DNA of 64,000 bases from Zarea fungicola (Eukaryota > Ascomycota > Sordariomycetes > Hypocreales > Cordycipitaceae): contig FWCC01000002.1 in the NCBI GenBank assembly GCA_900169235.1, positions 1 to 64,000 on the forward strand, written 5' to 3'. Below are positions 1 through 9,648 of this stretch, in pieces (position 1 is the stretch's first letter; each line of letters starts with the position of its first letter). Position numbers and translations under genes: made by a program. The notes below the pieces were generated by a model. That model had not been told where the DNA came from, did no database searches, and saw nothing but the letters and a program-made list of their open reading frames with translations.

Positions 1-1276
1 AAAAAAAAAAAAAAAGAACCAAGAGGAAAGAGGGGATGTGACTCGAGGGTGAGGCTCCAGGGATGCTTTGTTTGGGCTGACGAACCGGCTGATTGACTCG
101 GAGTGGTTGATGGAAACCGGCTAGTGTGGTGCACATGGCGGGCCGCTGCTCTGGCAATGAGGCGCTAAAATGGCCGCCTTGGTTTGACGCTGTAGGGAGG
201 TAGTGTTCCCTGTACGAGTCCTGTTACCGGCTGCAATATGGCTACTCCGTACCAGTACTGCATACCAGGTAGGCACAGAGTGATGCGTTTAAAATACAAA
301 TGAAAAATGAAAAAAGGTATCGGGTCTATGATGTTTGAATCCAGCTGGCTGGGTGTTCTGCCCATGAGCAACATCCGAGGACTTGAAGAGAACCATAAAA
401 AATGAACAAAATTGGTTTTCTTTCAATCATCTCTGCGGCACTTGCCTACGCAACAGGTTCGTCCAAATCAGCCCCAGAAAATCTACCTTGGAATTTCTTG
501 GTGTGTTTCCTACTAATAAGCTCTTTGTGCAACAGTCAGTATCCCATGTTGCAGGTCATGCCAAGGTCGACAAAGAAATATACTAGCATATTACTAGATC
601 TGTGTGCTTTTCAGCACCTGTTGTGCAAATCCCTGCCAATTCAGCACCAGAGTCAGGCATGCAGCAGGGCAGATCGACATTGACGCGGCCCTATTCTATA
701 CGAAAAAGCTAACGGCAGTCAGTCCATTGGTAGGTAGCCAAGTAGCGAAAGTACATAGACAGCGTCGCAGATAAGACAATGGTGCTCCGTGCTTTGCTTG
801 AGCTTCTAGGGGGTATGTTGCGGAAAGTGGCCCTAGACTCAATCTGGCGCACCCTGTCCACAGTGTGCACAGGCAGGCCAACCCTTTTAGCTGGCCTCTA
901 CTGGGTAAATCTCGCGCCGCTTCATTCACTAGAGCGCATCCCTTTTATCTATACGCAACCAACCCATGCAGCGGCGCGAGAAAAGGGATCTCACATTGGC
1001 TCTCCTTTGCATCCTAGAAACGCGCCATTGGTCCTCTTCAACCTGTGACGGCCACCGGATTCCTTTTCCCATTAAGCCTTGATTCACCTCCAGCTCGTCG
1101 ATTTCCGAGCACACGACGAATGTGCTTCGTGATTGTCCAGTCCGATTAATTTTTTGGCGGCTCTCCTTCACCCCTCGTCCCTCCTTTACGAAACCCGCCC
1201 ATCATCGCGACATCAACGCCGGCTGCTTTTCTCGTCTACCCCTTTCCCCTCCGTTCCTTTGAATATTCTACCGGCC
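1..1276. other. Intergenic region upstream of the MNN9-family gene
   Basis: I see no convincing gene here. The short open frames lack codon-like composition or any recognisable domain. Bases 1-15 are a poly-A run at the window edge. One copy of the 9-mer TACTCCGTA, which recurs in intergenic DNA of this window, lies at 243-251. The last 130 bases are C/T-rich, as is common in fungal 5' leaders, and probably belong to the promoter and 5' UTR of the gene starting at 1277. Confidence 0.6.
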
Positions 1277-2474
1277 ATGGCCCGACCCATGGGGTCAGTT
1301 CGCCTAAAGAAGGCCAACCCTTCAACCCTGATCCTCGGCGCAGTTCTGTGCATCTTCATCATCATCTTTCTAGTCTCGCCCTCTGGCTCCTCCGTTTCCA
1401 GCCGCCTAGCCAGCGTCACTGCCGACCACCACCTCTCCCCGCCAACCTCACCCTATCGAAAATCGAGCCTCAAGAGCGGGAAGAGCAGCCCTCCCCCGGT
1501 ATCTCGCTATGATCTCAACAAGGTCACCGTCACCTCCCAACCGATGCTGCACAAGGAGCACATTCTCGTGCTAACGCCCATGTCCCGCTTTTACCAGGGC
1601 TACTGGGACAACTTGTTAAAGCTCGACTACCCCCACGAGCTCATCACCCTAGGCTTCATCCTGCCCAAGACAAAGGAGGGCAATGCTGCCACCGCCGCAC
1701 TACAGAAGCTGATACAGAAGACGCAGAAGCGCGGCCCGGAGAAGGATCGATTCAAGAGCATCATAATTCTCCGCCAAGACTTTGACCCCGCCATTACATC
1801 CCAGGATGAATCGGAGCGCCACAAGATGGCTAACCAAAAGGCTCGCAGAGAGGTCATGTCCAAGGCGCGCAACTCGCTCCTCTTCACCACACTCGGCCCC
1901 AAGACCTCTTGGGTTCTCTGGCTCGATGCCGACATTGTCGAGACCCCGCCAAGTCTCATTCAGGACCTCGCTGCCTTTGACAAGGACATCATTGCTGCCA
2001 ATTGCTGGCAACGATTTTACGATGAGGACCTCAAGAAGATGTCGGAGCGACCCTACGATTACAACAACTGGCAAGATAGCGAAGCCGCGCAGGAACTTGC
2101 CAAGAAGATGGGTGCTGATGACATCCTCCTCGAAGGCTACGCCGAGATGGCTACCTATAGGACTTTGATGGCCAAGCTGTACGAGCCCGGTGGTGACATT
2201 AACAAGGCCATTCCGCTCGACGGTGTTGGAGGCACTGCCCTTCTTGTCAAGGCTGATGTACACCGTGACGGCGCCATGTTCCCGCCCTTTTCCTTCTACC
2301 ATTTGATTGAGACGGAAGGATTTGCCAAGATGGCGAAGCGTCTTGGAAAGCAACCGTGGGGTCTACCGAATTACAAGGTTTGTCTCCAAATTCTTTTTTA
2401 CTATTCGGCCATGCTCACAGCATCTGTATTCTGACTCGTTTTGGTTTGTTTAGGTCTTCCATTATAATGAGTAA
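1277..2474 (+). CDS. mnn9: Golgi alpha-1,6-mannosyltransferase, Anp1/Mnn9/Van1 family (Mnn9-like)
   Basis: Two exons, 1277-2377 and 2454-2474, encode 373 residues. The intron (2378-2453) starts GTTTGT and ends TTTAG; the second exon adds only VFHYNE and a stop, the typical end of Mnn9-type proteins. The protein is a type II membrane protein: a short basic tail, a hydrophobic anchor at about residues 15-35 (LILGAVLCIFIIIFLV), a serine/proline stem, then a GT-A catalytic domain. The DxD metal-binding motif is seen in LWLDADIVETPP near residue 220. Family members form the mannan polymerase complexes that extend the alpha-1,6 backbone of N-glycan outer chains in the cis-Golgi. I chose the ATG at 1277 because it directly precedes the anchor; an in-frame upstream ATG at 1133 would add 48 residues of C/T-rich leader. 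Family certain; Mnn9 rather than Van1 or Anp1 is likely. Confidence 0.88.
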
Positions 2475-3367
2475 CACATTTTCCGGCGTAATGAATGGGA
2501 GGGGTCTGTTAGTGGTGCATAATTTCTGAATGCATATCTCTGGAAAACTGGTGCCGGCGTTGGGCGATGATGGCTGTGCCATCGGCTCCGGGCCGACAAA
2601 AAGGAGCCATATAAGGCTGGCCCGCCGGCGATAGAACCCAGCGTTTATACAACTTGTCAATCTTGGCGGGATAGGTTTGGTTTAAGCTGTGCAACTCGTC
2701 ATACTTTTTTTGTTTTGATTCGAGACGAGACTATGGAGTGTGGAAGCGATCTTAACAGAAGTGGTGTCAGATGAGATGAAGACTATGGCATTTGCATTTG
2801 CATTTTCTTGTTTTTTTTTTTTTTATCTCGATTGCCATTTTTCGATCGTCTTACCACTTTCTCAACTCCTCCCATTTTCTCTGTTTTCCTCTTTTATTGT
2901 TTTTTTATTCCTTTTTTTGTCAAAAGCTTCTACATGGTTCTTTGTATACTATTATATATTTTTAACATCATCAAAACGGCCCCGTTTTATTTTCTTTCCC
3001 TTGGGCTGGTATAAGGAAGGGAACGGGGGCCAGGGTTGGAATAGACATTTGAAACTATAGAAAATGCAAGCAGCAAATTTGTGAGAACTGTCCTGAGATT
3101 TTTCACTTCTTCGCCAAGTACAGGCGGCTGCACCCAACCTGACTATTTCACATGTTTGGCATTGCAAAACTCAGTGAGTCAAAGTGTTTATCAAAATGAA
3201 GCATGTATTTAGATTCAAAAGTTTCATTCTGTTATCGATGACGTTTCCAATTCTCACACTGTCCAAATATCCAGCATACGTACATGCGTAAAATTAATCC
3301 CGTCGCTTAATAAAAGTGGCATTCTTCCCTTCTTCCCTTCTTTCGTGTCTTCTCTCGTCGTTCCCTC
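2475..3367. other. Intergenic region between convergent genes mnn9 and pex4
   Basis: This is 893 bases between two gene 3' ends. It holds several T-rich runs (2810-2825 and 2880-2925) and no credible gene. It is presumably 3' UTR and polyadenylation sequence for both neighbours. Confidence 0.6.
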
Positions 3368-4021
3368 TTAGGCACCCTCATAGCGACCATAATCTTCGGA
3401 GCACCACAGCTCAACCAGCTTGCGCGTCCCAATCACATCCCCGCCACGCAACAACGCGGCCACATCGACATTGAGCGGGCTATCCGTCTCCGGGCAGCTG
3501 AGAAGCATGCGCACGGCCCGCACGCACTCGAGCACGCTATATGTCGGCGTCCACGCCTCCTTGAGCAGGTCTAGGCAAATCTCGCCATTCTGCAGCGCAA
3601 TATTGGGGTGCACGATTTGTGTCACGAAGCGCATCTTGGGGGGCTTGAGCGGGTATTCGTCCGGGAGTTCAATCGAGATGAGCCATCGGCCGCCTGTTCG
3701 TCGCTCGCATTAGTCTCTTCTTAATTATCCTGGGGCAGGAGGAGGAGGGTTTTTGCCCCTACCATCGTAACCGCTACCGACGCCGCGTCCGTTAATCACG
3801 GCCTCCCAACGCATCATGTCATCCTCGCCCACAGGGCCAAGGCGTTCAATGCCGCGCTCCTCTTTCGACTCGCTTTGCCAGGTCTCGAGCTCCTTCATCA
3901 GGCGCCGCATGCCGGTGCGCGACGTGGAGGAGGAGGTTTCCTTCCTTTTGGAGCCAGAGCTTGATTTGGATACGGACGACGATGTCGGCTTGTCTTTACG
4001 CGAGGAAGATGAGGAAGGCAT
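3368..4021 (-). CDS. pex4: Peroxisomal ubiquitin-conjugating enzyme E2, Pex4 type
   Basis: Two exons, 4021-3763 and 3693-3368, encode 194 residues. The intron (3762-3694) joins GYDG to GRWLISIELPDEYPL within the E2 fold. The N-terminal 40 residues are a Ser/Lys-rich extension. The E2 (UBC) domain follows, with the HPN motif (VHPNIAL) and active-site cysteine in NGEICLDLLKEAWTP. The TYSVLECVRAVRMLLSCPETDSPLNVD stretch is typical of Pex4/Ubc10 rather than general E2s. Pex4, bound to Pex22 on the peroxisome membrane, mono-ubiquitinates the import receptor Pex5 for recycling. A generic E2 remains possible, but the C-terminal half fits Pex4 best. A TATA-like TATAAAAAG lies near 4451, upstream on this strand. 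Confidence 0.85.
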
Positions 4022-4701
4022 TTTGTATGGTATGTGAATTCAATCAAGTATGCGGGTAAAACTGTCGAGGTGTAATGCTGGAGTGGCTCCTTGTGATGAG
4101 GTATGATGCCGGGTTGTAGCGTGGAGGTTGTCCCTTCGGTCGGTACCAGGCTCTGTGGTCGGGTTACAAAGAGCAGTTGTCTGTTTCAACGGGTCGCGGC
4201 TTCGACTGGATGTTGGGTAAATAGGGGGTATATATGTAATAGACACGCTCAGTGTAATTGGTAAGGACGGCGGCTCAAGAAGGAAAGGATGCAGGGATCA
4301 AAAATGTAGAGTTGTACGATCAGAAGCTGTGGTGCAAGGAGAAAGCGAAGCAAAGGACATTGACGCCACAAACGCGGCAGCCATGAGGCCAAGGACTAGC
4401 TCTCTCGGGCAAGCAAGTGCCTAGTGCGGATGCATGCCGAGGTCTGGTACTATAAAAAGCCACAGCCCGCTGAAGGCTCGGGAGGCATGGGCCACAAGCT
4501 AAAACTTCAAGACAATCGTCAGGTTAGTTATACAAGCAAATTTAAGAATCACCGAGTCCTCAATATTCATTGCAGTAGACATTAGTGAATAATTTCAAAT
4601 GATGCAAACCAAGGTATCAATACTCCACAAGAGAGAGGTTCGGCGCCTCTTGTTTCTCTCATACAACTTAAAAAAAAAAATACAATTCGGGGGCTCCCTT
4701 T
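4022..4701. other. pex4 promoter and downstream UTR of the neighbouring gene
   Basis: This interval separates the start of pex4 from the stop of the next minus-strand gene. No gene is visible. The part nearest 4022 is presumably the pex4 promoter, and the A-rich run near 4670-4680 lies in the 3' UTR zone of the upstream gene. Confidence 0.55.
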
Positions 4702-4772
4702 TTATTTCCTCTTCTTTCTTCCTCCATTCGGCGCGGACTTTCTTTTGGTAGGTGAAGAAGACTTCTTCTTGA

Positions 4773-4809
<37 letters not shown>

Positions 4810-6018
4810 CGGTGACACTTCTACAACAATCTCTCTATTCCTCCCTCGCGCTGGCTCTCGAATCTGCGCTCCATTTCCTAGCTCATCGCTTGCCGTATCC
4901 TCTTCACTCGTCTCACTGTCTGCCACTCTGCTCATACTTTGTCGCGCTGACCCATGGCGACTCCTTGTCACGGGCGATGAGCCAGCGTGGCTCTGCTGCA
5001 TATAGGCCATTTCTGAAGAGCTCGGAGCATGGCGCCTTGATGAAACAGGAGCATTTGTTTGATACACGTTTGTCGGATACACGTTTTGCGGATAGCCGTT
5101 TGTTGGATAAGCCTGGCGAGGACCCTCGACTTGGTATTGAAAAGGTTCAAGTGATGAGTTCGGGGTCCATCCGTCCTGGTGTGGCAGGCCACGCGAGTGC
5201 GGTCGTGAGCCAGAGTCGGAAGTATGTCTATAATTTGAAGCATGCTGCGACGAGTGTTGGTGAAACGCAACAGGCGGCGAGCTACCATTTGTATCCCGGG
5301 CTCGACTGCCTGGGCGCTGAATTGTTGATGAGCTCCGAGAGCGAGATTGAGATTGTGGCGGCGGGAAGTATCCCATCGGTGGATTCCGCTGGCCATCGAT
5401 AGAATCCTCGCCGGCAGCAGATGGCATCCGTGACGTCAAAGAGTCCTGGCGTGGGGGGTGGGCGGTGCTACGCTTCTTTTTCGAAATAGGTTCAAATTGC
5501 GAAAGCGGGATGGCGACACGTTGCTCTTTGCGCCTCTTTCGATCACTTCCGCTTCCGCCCGACGCTCTTGCCAATCGTTCTCTCTCGGCACGTTCGGCTT
5601 CCTCTTGCAAGCGCTTGCGTCGGCGTTCAAGCGCAGCTAATTCTTCCTTGTTAAGCTTGACATCAGCACGGCCCTGAGCCTGCGCACGATTAATGCGCTT
5701 GAGTGCCGATTGAATCAGAGCCTCCTCCCTCGCCTGAGGTGACTGCTGTGAAGAACTACCACTCTCGCTGCCCTCTGTATCCTCGTCATCCTCACTGCCA
5801 CTTTCCGAGCTCTCCTCTGAAACTTCTTCGTCGTCGGTGTCTTCATATCGGTGGCCGCGTCTTACAATACCACCCGATCGATCGCCCAAGTCGGTGCCAG
5901 TGAAGCGCAAAGAATCACTGACGAAGCGGGTTTGGCGGCGCGCAGACAAACCCACTCCACGCTCATCACTATTCTCCTCGTCCGAATTCAACTCCTCCAC
6001 CCGGTCATTACCAAACAT
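4702..6018 (-). CDS. Uncharacterised, largely disordered, highly charged protein
   Basis: A single exon encodes 438 residues. I recognise no globular domain. The N-terminus (1-110) is acidic and serine-rich. Residues 110-175 form a basic/acidic helix (ALERRRKRLQEEAERAERERLA) likely to be coiled coil, ending in a bipartite-type nuclear localisation signal (DRKRRKEQR). A long Ser/Gln/Tyr/Pro-rich disordered region follows, including Asn-Tyr-Pro near-repeats (YPTNGYPQNVYPTNVYQTN). The tail has an alternating Pro-Glu tract encoded by a hexanucleotide repeat, then a strongly basic end (KKKSSSPTKRKSAPNGGRKKRK). The composition suggests a nuclear or nucleic-acid-associated protein, but that is inference only. 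Its ATG lies only 98 bases downstream of the stop of the PRA1 gene on the same strand. Confidence 0.7.
4777..4812. repeat. Hexanucleotide microsatellite (GGTTCT)n inside a coding region
   Basis: About six tandem copies of GGTTCT (with one GGTTCC) lie in frame. On the minus strand they encode the Pro-Glu alternation near the C-terminus of the disordered protein. Copy-number change would alter the length of the acidic tract without breaking the frame. Confidence 0.85.
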
Positions 6019-6116
6019 GAAACCATACAGTCCTGCATCCCCGTCTGTCTTCCTCCGCCCGCGCCTCGATGGTCTTCCCCATTGGGGCGCAAATTTGGGA
6101 GCGTGCGGCCGACCAC

Positions 6117-6647
6117 CTAGACCGCCTCCCCGGAAAAAGCCTCATCGATCGGCTTATCCATGAAAGAAGCGTGGCCGAGAATGGCCACGCCAGAAGCACC
6201 AATGAGCCACATGAGAGTCGAGAAAGGCGAGGCGATCAGACCCAGTGGAATGGCGACTATGAGCAGACCTGTATAGAGCTGCGACGATGTGGCACGGAAA
6301 GTGCCGATTTCGAGATCACGTCCGTCGAGGCGGCCAATGAGGAACATGCCACAAACGATGAGAATGATGTCGAAGAGAAGAAGCCAGTTTGTCAGCAAAG
6401 CGTAGATGCTCAGCATAGCAAAGACGACGGCATAGTTGCTGGAGAAATGGCTGAGGTTGTAGTTAACGCGAGACTGGACCTCACCAAAGTTGGAAGGCTT
6501 GGAGAGGCGCTTGAAGTCGAGGAATTCGGAGATGGGCTTGAGGTTAGAGAAGCGGCCGCTTAGGGGACCAGCGCGCAGGCCCTGGAAACGATCCGTGAGG
6601 TTGAGGCGCGACGTTAACACGTCAAGGGGAATCTGGATGCGAGACAT
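6117..6647 (-). CDS. PRA1/YIP3 family prenylated Rab acceptor
   Basis: A single exon encodes 176 residues, the usual length for fungal Yip3/PRA1 proteins. The N-terminal cytosolic part contains the family's conserved stretch (RPISEFLDF-like KPISEFLDFKRLSKP, then VQSRVNYNLSHFSSNYAVVF). Two long hydrophobic hairpins follow (about residues 75-110 and 125-160). PRA1 proteins bind prenylated Rab GTPases and act at ER-to-Golgi membranes. An in-frame ATG 81 bases further upstream exists, but the family begins at MSRIQIPLDVL, so 6647 is chosen. Confidence 0.88.
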   Translation of the reverse strand: MSRIQIPLDVLTSRLNLTDRFQGLRAGPLSGRFSNLKPISEFLDFKRLSKPSNFGEVQSRVNYNLSHFSSNYAVVFAMLSIYALLTNWLLLFDIILIVCGMFLIGRLDGRDLEIGTFRATSSQLYTGLLIVAIPLGLIASPFSTLMWLIGASGVAILGHASFMDKPIDEAFSGEAV

Positions 6648-9600
6648 GCTGGCGAGAATATGTATGATTGTAGAGACGAAAACGGGCGCAGTCGAAACAC
6701 GACGTAAAGGAATAAAGAATGCTAACAATAGATGCTGTGAAAAGTGACAGGGTTAGCCATTGCCTCCAACACTACTGAGAAAGGCGATGCCCGCTCGACC
6801 CGTTCTACTAAAGAGCACGGACAGTCGTGAAGGCAGGGAGGGCAAGCGGTTGTGCTCAAGGAGGAGGGGAAGCTGGCAGTGAAGTAACCTTTGATGGGTA
6901 CCATTGGACTGTAATCAACTGGCAACCTCTTGGCTTGCTCTGTTTGGTTTGTCAACTAGCAAAGCAACCCAAAAGGCGCCACTGAGTAGCTTGAGCCTAT
7001 CAGGATGCGGAGGAGAGGGGATTAATGAGCCTGACGGCCGAGCAAGACACGGCAGAAGCCAGTTCAGGTCCAAAGGGGGTAGGGCGGTTTGAAATGGAGG
7101 GTAGAGCTGTGTGCATCAAATTAATTAGGCAAGAATCACATACCTGCAGATGGTGGGTGGTGTGTAGAGATTGTAGAGGGTGCGGGTGCAAGAATGCGTA
7201 TTGTCGCAGGCAAGTCTGTTTTGTGGGAGTGCAGGTGGAATGCGGCAATCAGGCAGAAAAATGAATTGGGCGTCTGAAAGAAAAAAAAAAAGTTTTCGGC
7301 CGTGGCTCTGGTTTCTTTTTGGACTGGTTGACCCTGTAGAAAGGGAGACTTGACTGGACAGGGATGTGCGTATCTCGTGGTATTATTATATTTTTTGTCG
7401 AAACTCTTTTTTGCTCTGGTCTCCAGGGGCGATCTCAGGGGCAAGCGTTATCGACGTTGTGCCGGAAGGTGAGCCTCGCTGCACAAAGAGGTCAGCCAAA
7501 GTTAGACTAGGAGCCAGGTGAGTCGACGCACCGAGAATAGGTACAAGGTACGGGGTGCTCTGCGTTTGTGGTAGCTGAGAGTCCTCTGACAGAGCACTGT
7601 AACGTGGGTCTTCGGACGCTAAAACGACCAAGTTCGTAGCGTCGTCACAGCGGCGAGCGGGCAAAACGACGGCGCGCTGTAAGGAATTGTTGTAGCCAAA
7701 ACCGGGAAAGTCTTAGTCAGCCTGCGTGCAGCAGCGCGACGAATTGGAAGGCTGATGAGTGATGCAAGAACAGCCAATACCAATAGCCCAAAACTGCGAA
7801 GAAAAAAATTCACTCATCAGCAAGGCTGGTAGGAGAGGCAGCGGTGGTCGTGAGAAGCCTTTTTCCCACTAATGAAATAAAGTGAAAAACAAAGACGGGC
7901 AAAGGCCCGTTGTATGCCCCCAGCCACACAACAAAACCAAACTTCCTGTTTTGCTGCGCCTTTTCGTCTTTTCTCCGTTATGAACCAACTTCAACCTCCC
8001 CCTTCCCACCAGCAAATGGAAAGTAATAGTGGGAAAGTGTGGGTAGATGCAGAAAGAAGAAGAGAAGAAGCAGGAAGCAGGAAGCAGGAAGAAGAGGGCA
8101 AGATATTATTATGTCTAGCTGGCCTGGGTGCGGCAAATCCGGGCCAAAAGTTTTAGGCTTACGATGCACCATGCGACGCATGGATCGAAAATTTGTTTCC
8201 TAGTCCACAGAAAATCCGCTCGACAGACTGGAGCTTTCTTCTTCTTTTTTTTCCTTTTGGACTTTGTCTACCTCTCGATTGGCATGTACATGTGAGCATG
8301 GGGTTCAACACCTCGCAAGCACAAGTCACCGCCCTTTGCGAGCCAAGTACTCCGGTACGTCTTGCTCCATATATATCCTGATGTGTGAAAATGGAGTGAG
8401 GTTTGGAGCTACAGTGGGGTAGTGCCAGCTTTTAGGCTGAACAAGCTCCCTGGCAAGCTTCCCTGCTACACACTTTCCTGACCCCACTGTAGTTTGACGG
8501 CTGGGTTTTTCTGTGTGAGGCAAGAGGAGATATTCAAGACACCACTGGATTCTGCTGCGCTAATTTTTATTTATTTCTTTAAAAAAAAAAATTGCGGTGG
8601 TAATTACAGAAGTTCATTTTCTTTGAACAAAAACTATGCCACCCATTAGACAGATAATCCTTGACAACGCATCTCTGCATTCATGCCTGGCTGCAGCGGC
8701 GGAGTAAGCCCCAGACCCCAGCACAGCACAGCGAGCCAAACGACCCCACTACAACGGGCCGTAGCATCATCATTTTTTCTTTGGTCCCCATCCTGGGCTG
8801 CTGTATGCAATCACAAGCCAGTAGGGGAAAAAAACATTTCAAAATATTTTGCAGCATTGATGTATTGTTTTTCTATGGCGTCTATGCAATGCTAGCAAGA
8901 CAGATGTGAAGAGTTCATCGCATCGCTCGTAATAGGTACATATCAATGATACGTGTTGGCATGTTGGCATGTTGTACCCCGCCGTCCCAAGTGTCGGTCA
9001 GTAATAAAGAAGAGAGACAAAAAAAGGTTGTACAATGAAGTACAGCACCATATGCTTCGCACACAAAAGCGAAAATACTGCCAAAGTAGACGCGCTACCC
9101 CATGCACGTTTCTGTCGCACAGGATACTTGTCCTCTTCTACACCCCCAGAATTGTACCGTTTCCTAAGAAAATTGTCCCACCTCGGGAGGGAAGCGAAAC
9201 AGAACAAGCTGCTGGTCAACCACAGCCAGCTCAAGCCTGGTAGTTGTCTATCCCCTGTTGACTGTGACGACACACCTAAATTTATATTATACGAGTTGCA
9301 TCCATTCGTCTTTTTTTTTTGGGAGTCACATTCTCTTTCCAATACACAATTTACCGAATATTTCCTGATATGTACTCTACATTACAAAATGATCGACGAC
9401 ACACACATATTGTCGCCCAGCTAATAAGCTACTTCGAAACAGCACCATTGCCTTTCCAGTCCCTGCTCGTTGATATACACTTTTTTTGCGATTAATGGGA
9501 ACGTAACATCCGACTCCCAGAGAGAAGGGGGTATATGCAAAAGAATAAAAAAAAAAACATACAACAGAAAGTTGCCGTATAATCAAAGCAAGCACAGCGC

Positions 9601-9648
9601 TACATGCTCTGCTACATGAGAAACTTAACAAGCAGGAAAATAATCTGC
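6648..9648. other. Three-kilobase region without a supported gene
   Basis: No open frame here shows a recognisable domain, and I could not splice neighbouring frames into a plausible protein. The part next to 6648 is presumably the PRA1 promoter. Visible structure includes a purine-rich tandem (GCAGGAA units, about 8075-8092), a 12-bp perfect inverted repeat (8409-8420 and 8481-8492), A-runs near 8581-8591 and 9547-9558, and the 3' UTR zone of the ELMO gene. A non-coding transcript or fast-evolving small gene cannot be excluded. Confidence 0.5.
8409..8492. repeat. 12-bp perfect inverted repeat
   Basis: CTACAGTGGGGT at 8409-8420 is the exact reverse complement of ACCCCACTGTAG at 8481-8492, with 60 bases between. 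Each arm contains GTGGGG, which fits the SYGGRG consensus of the carbon-catabolite repressor CreA/CRE1. The pair could be regulatory, or the arms of a small degenerate element. Confidence 0.6.
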
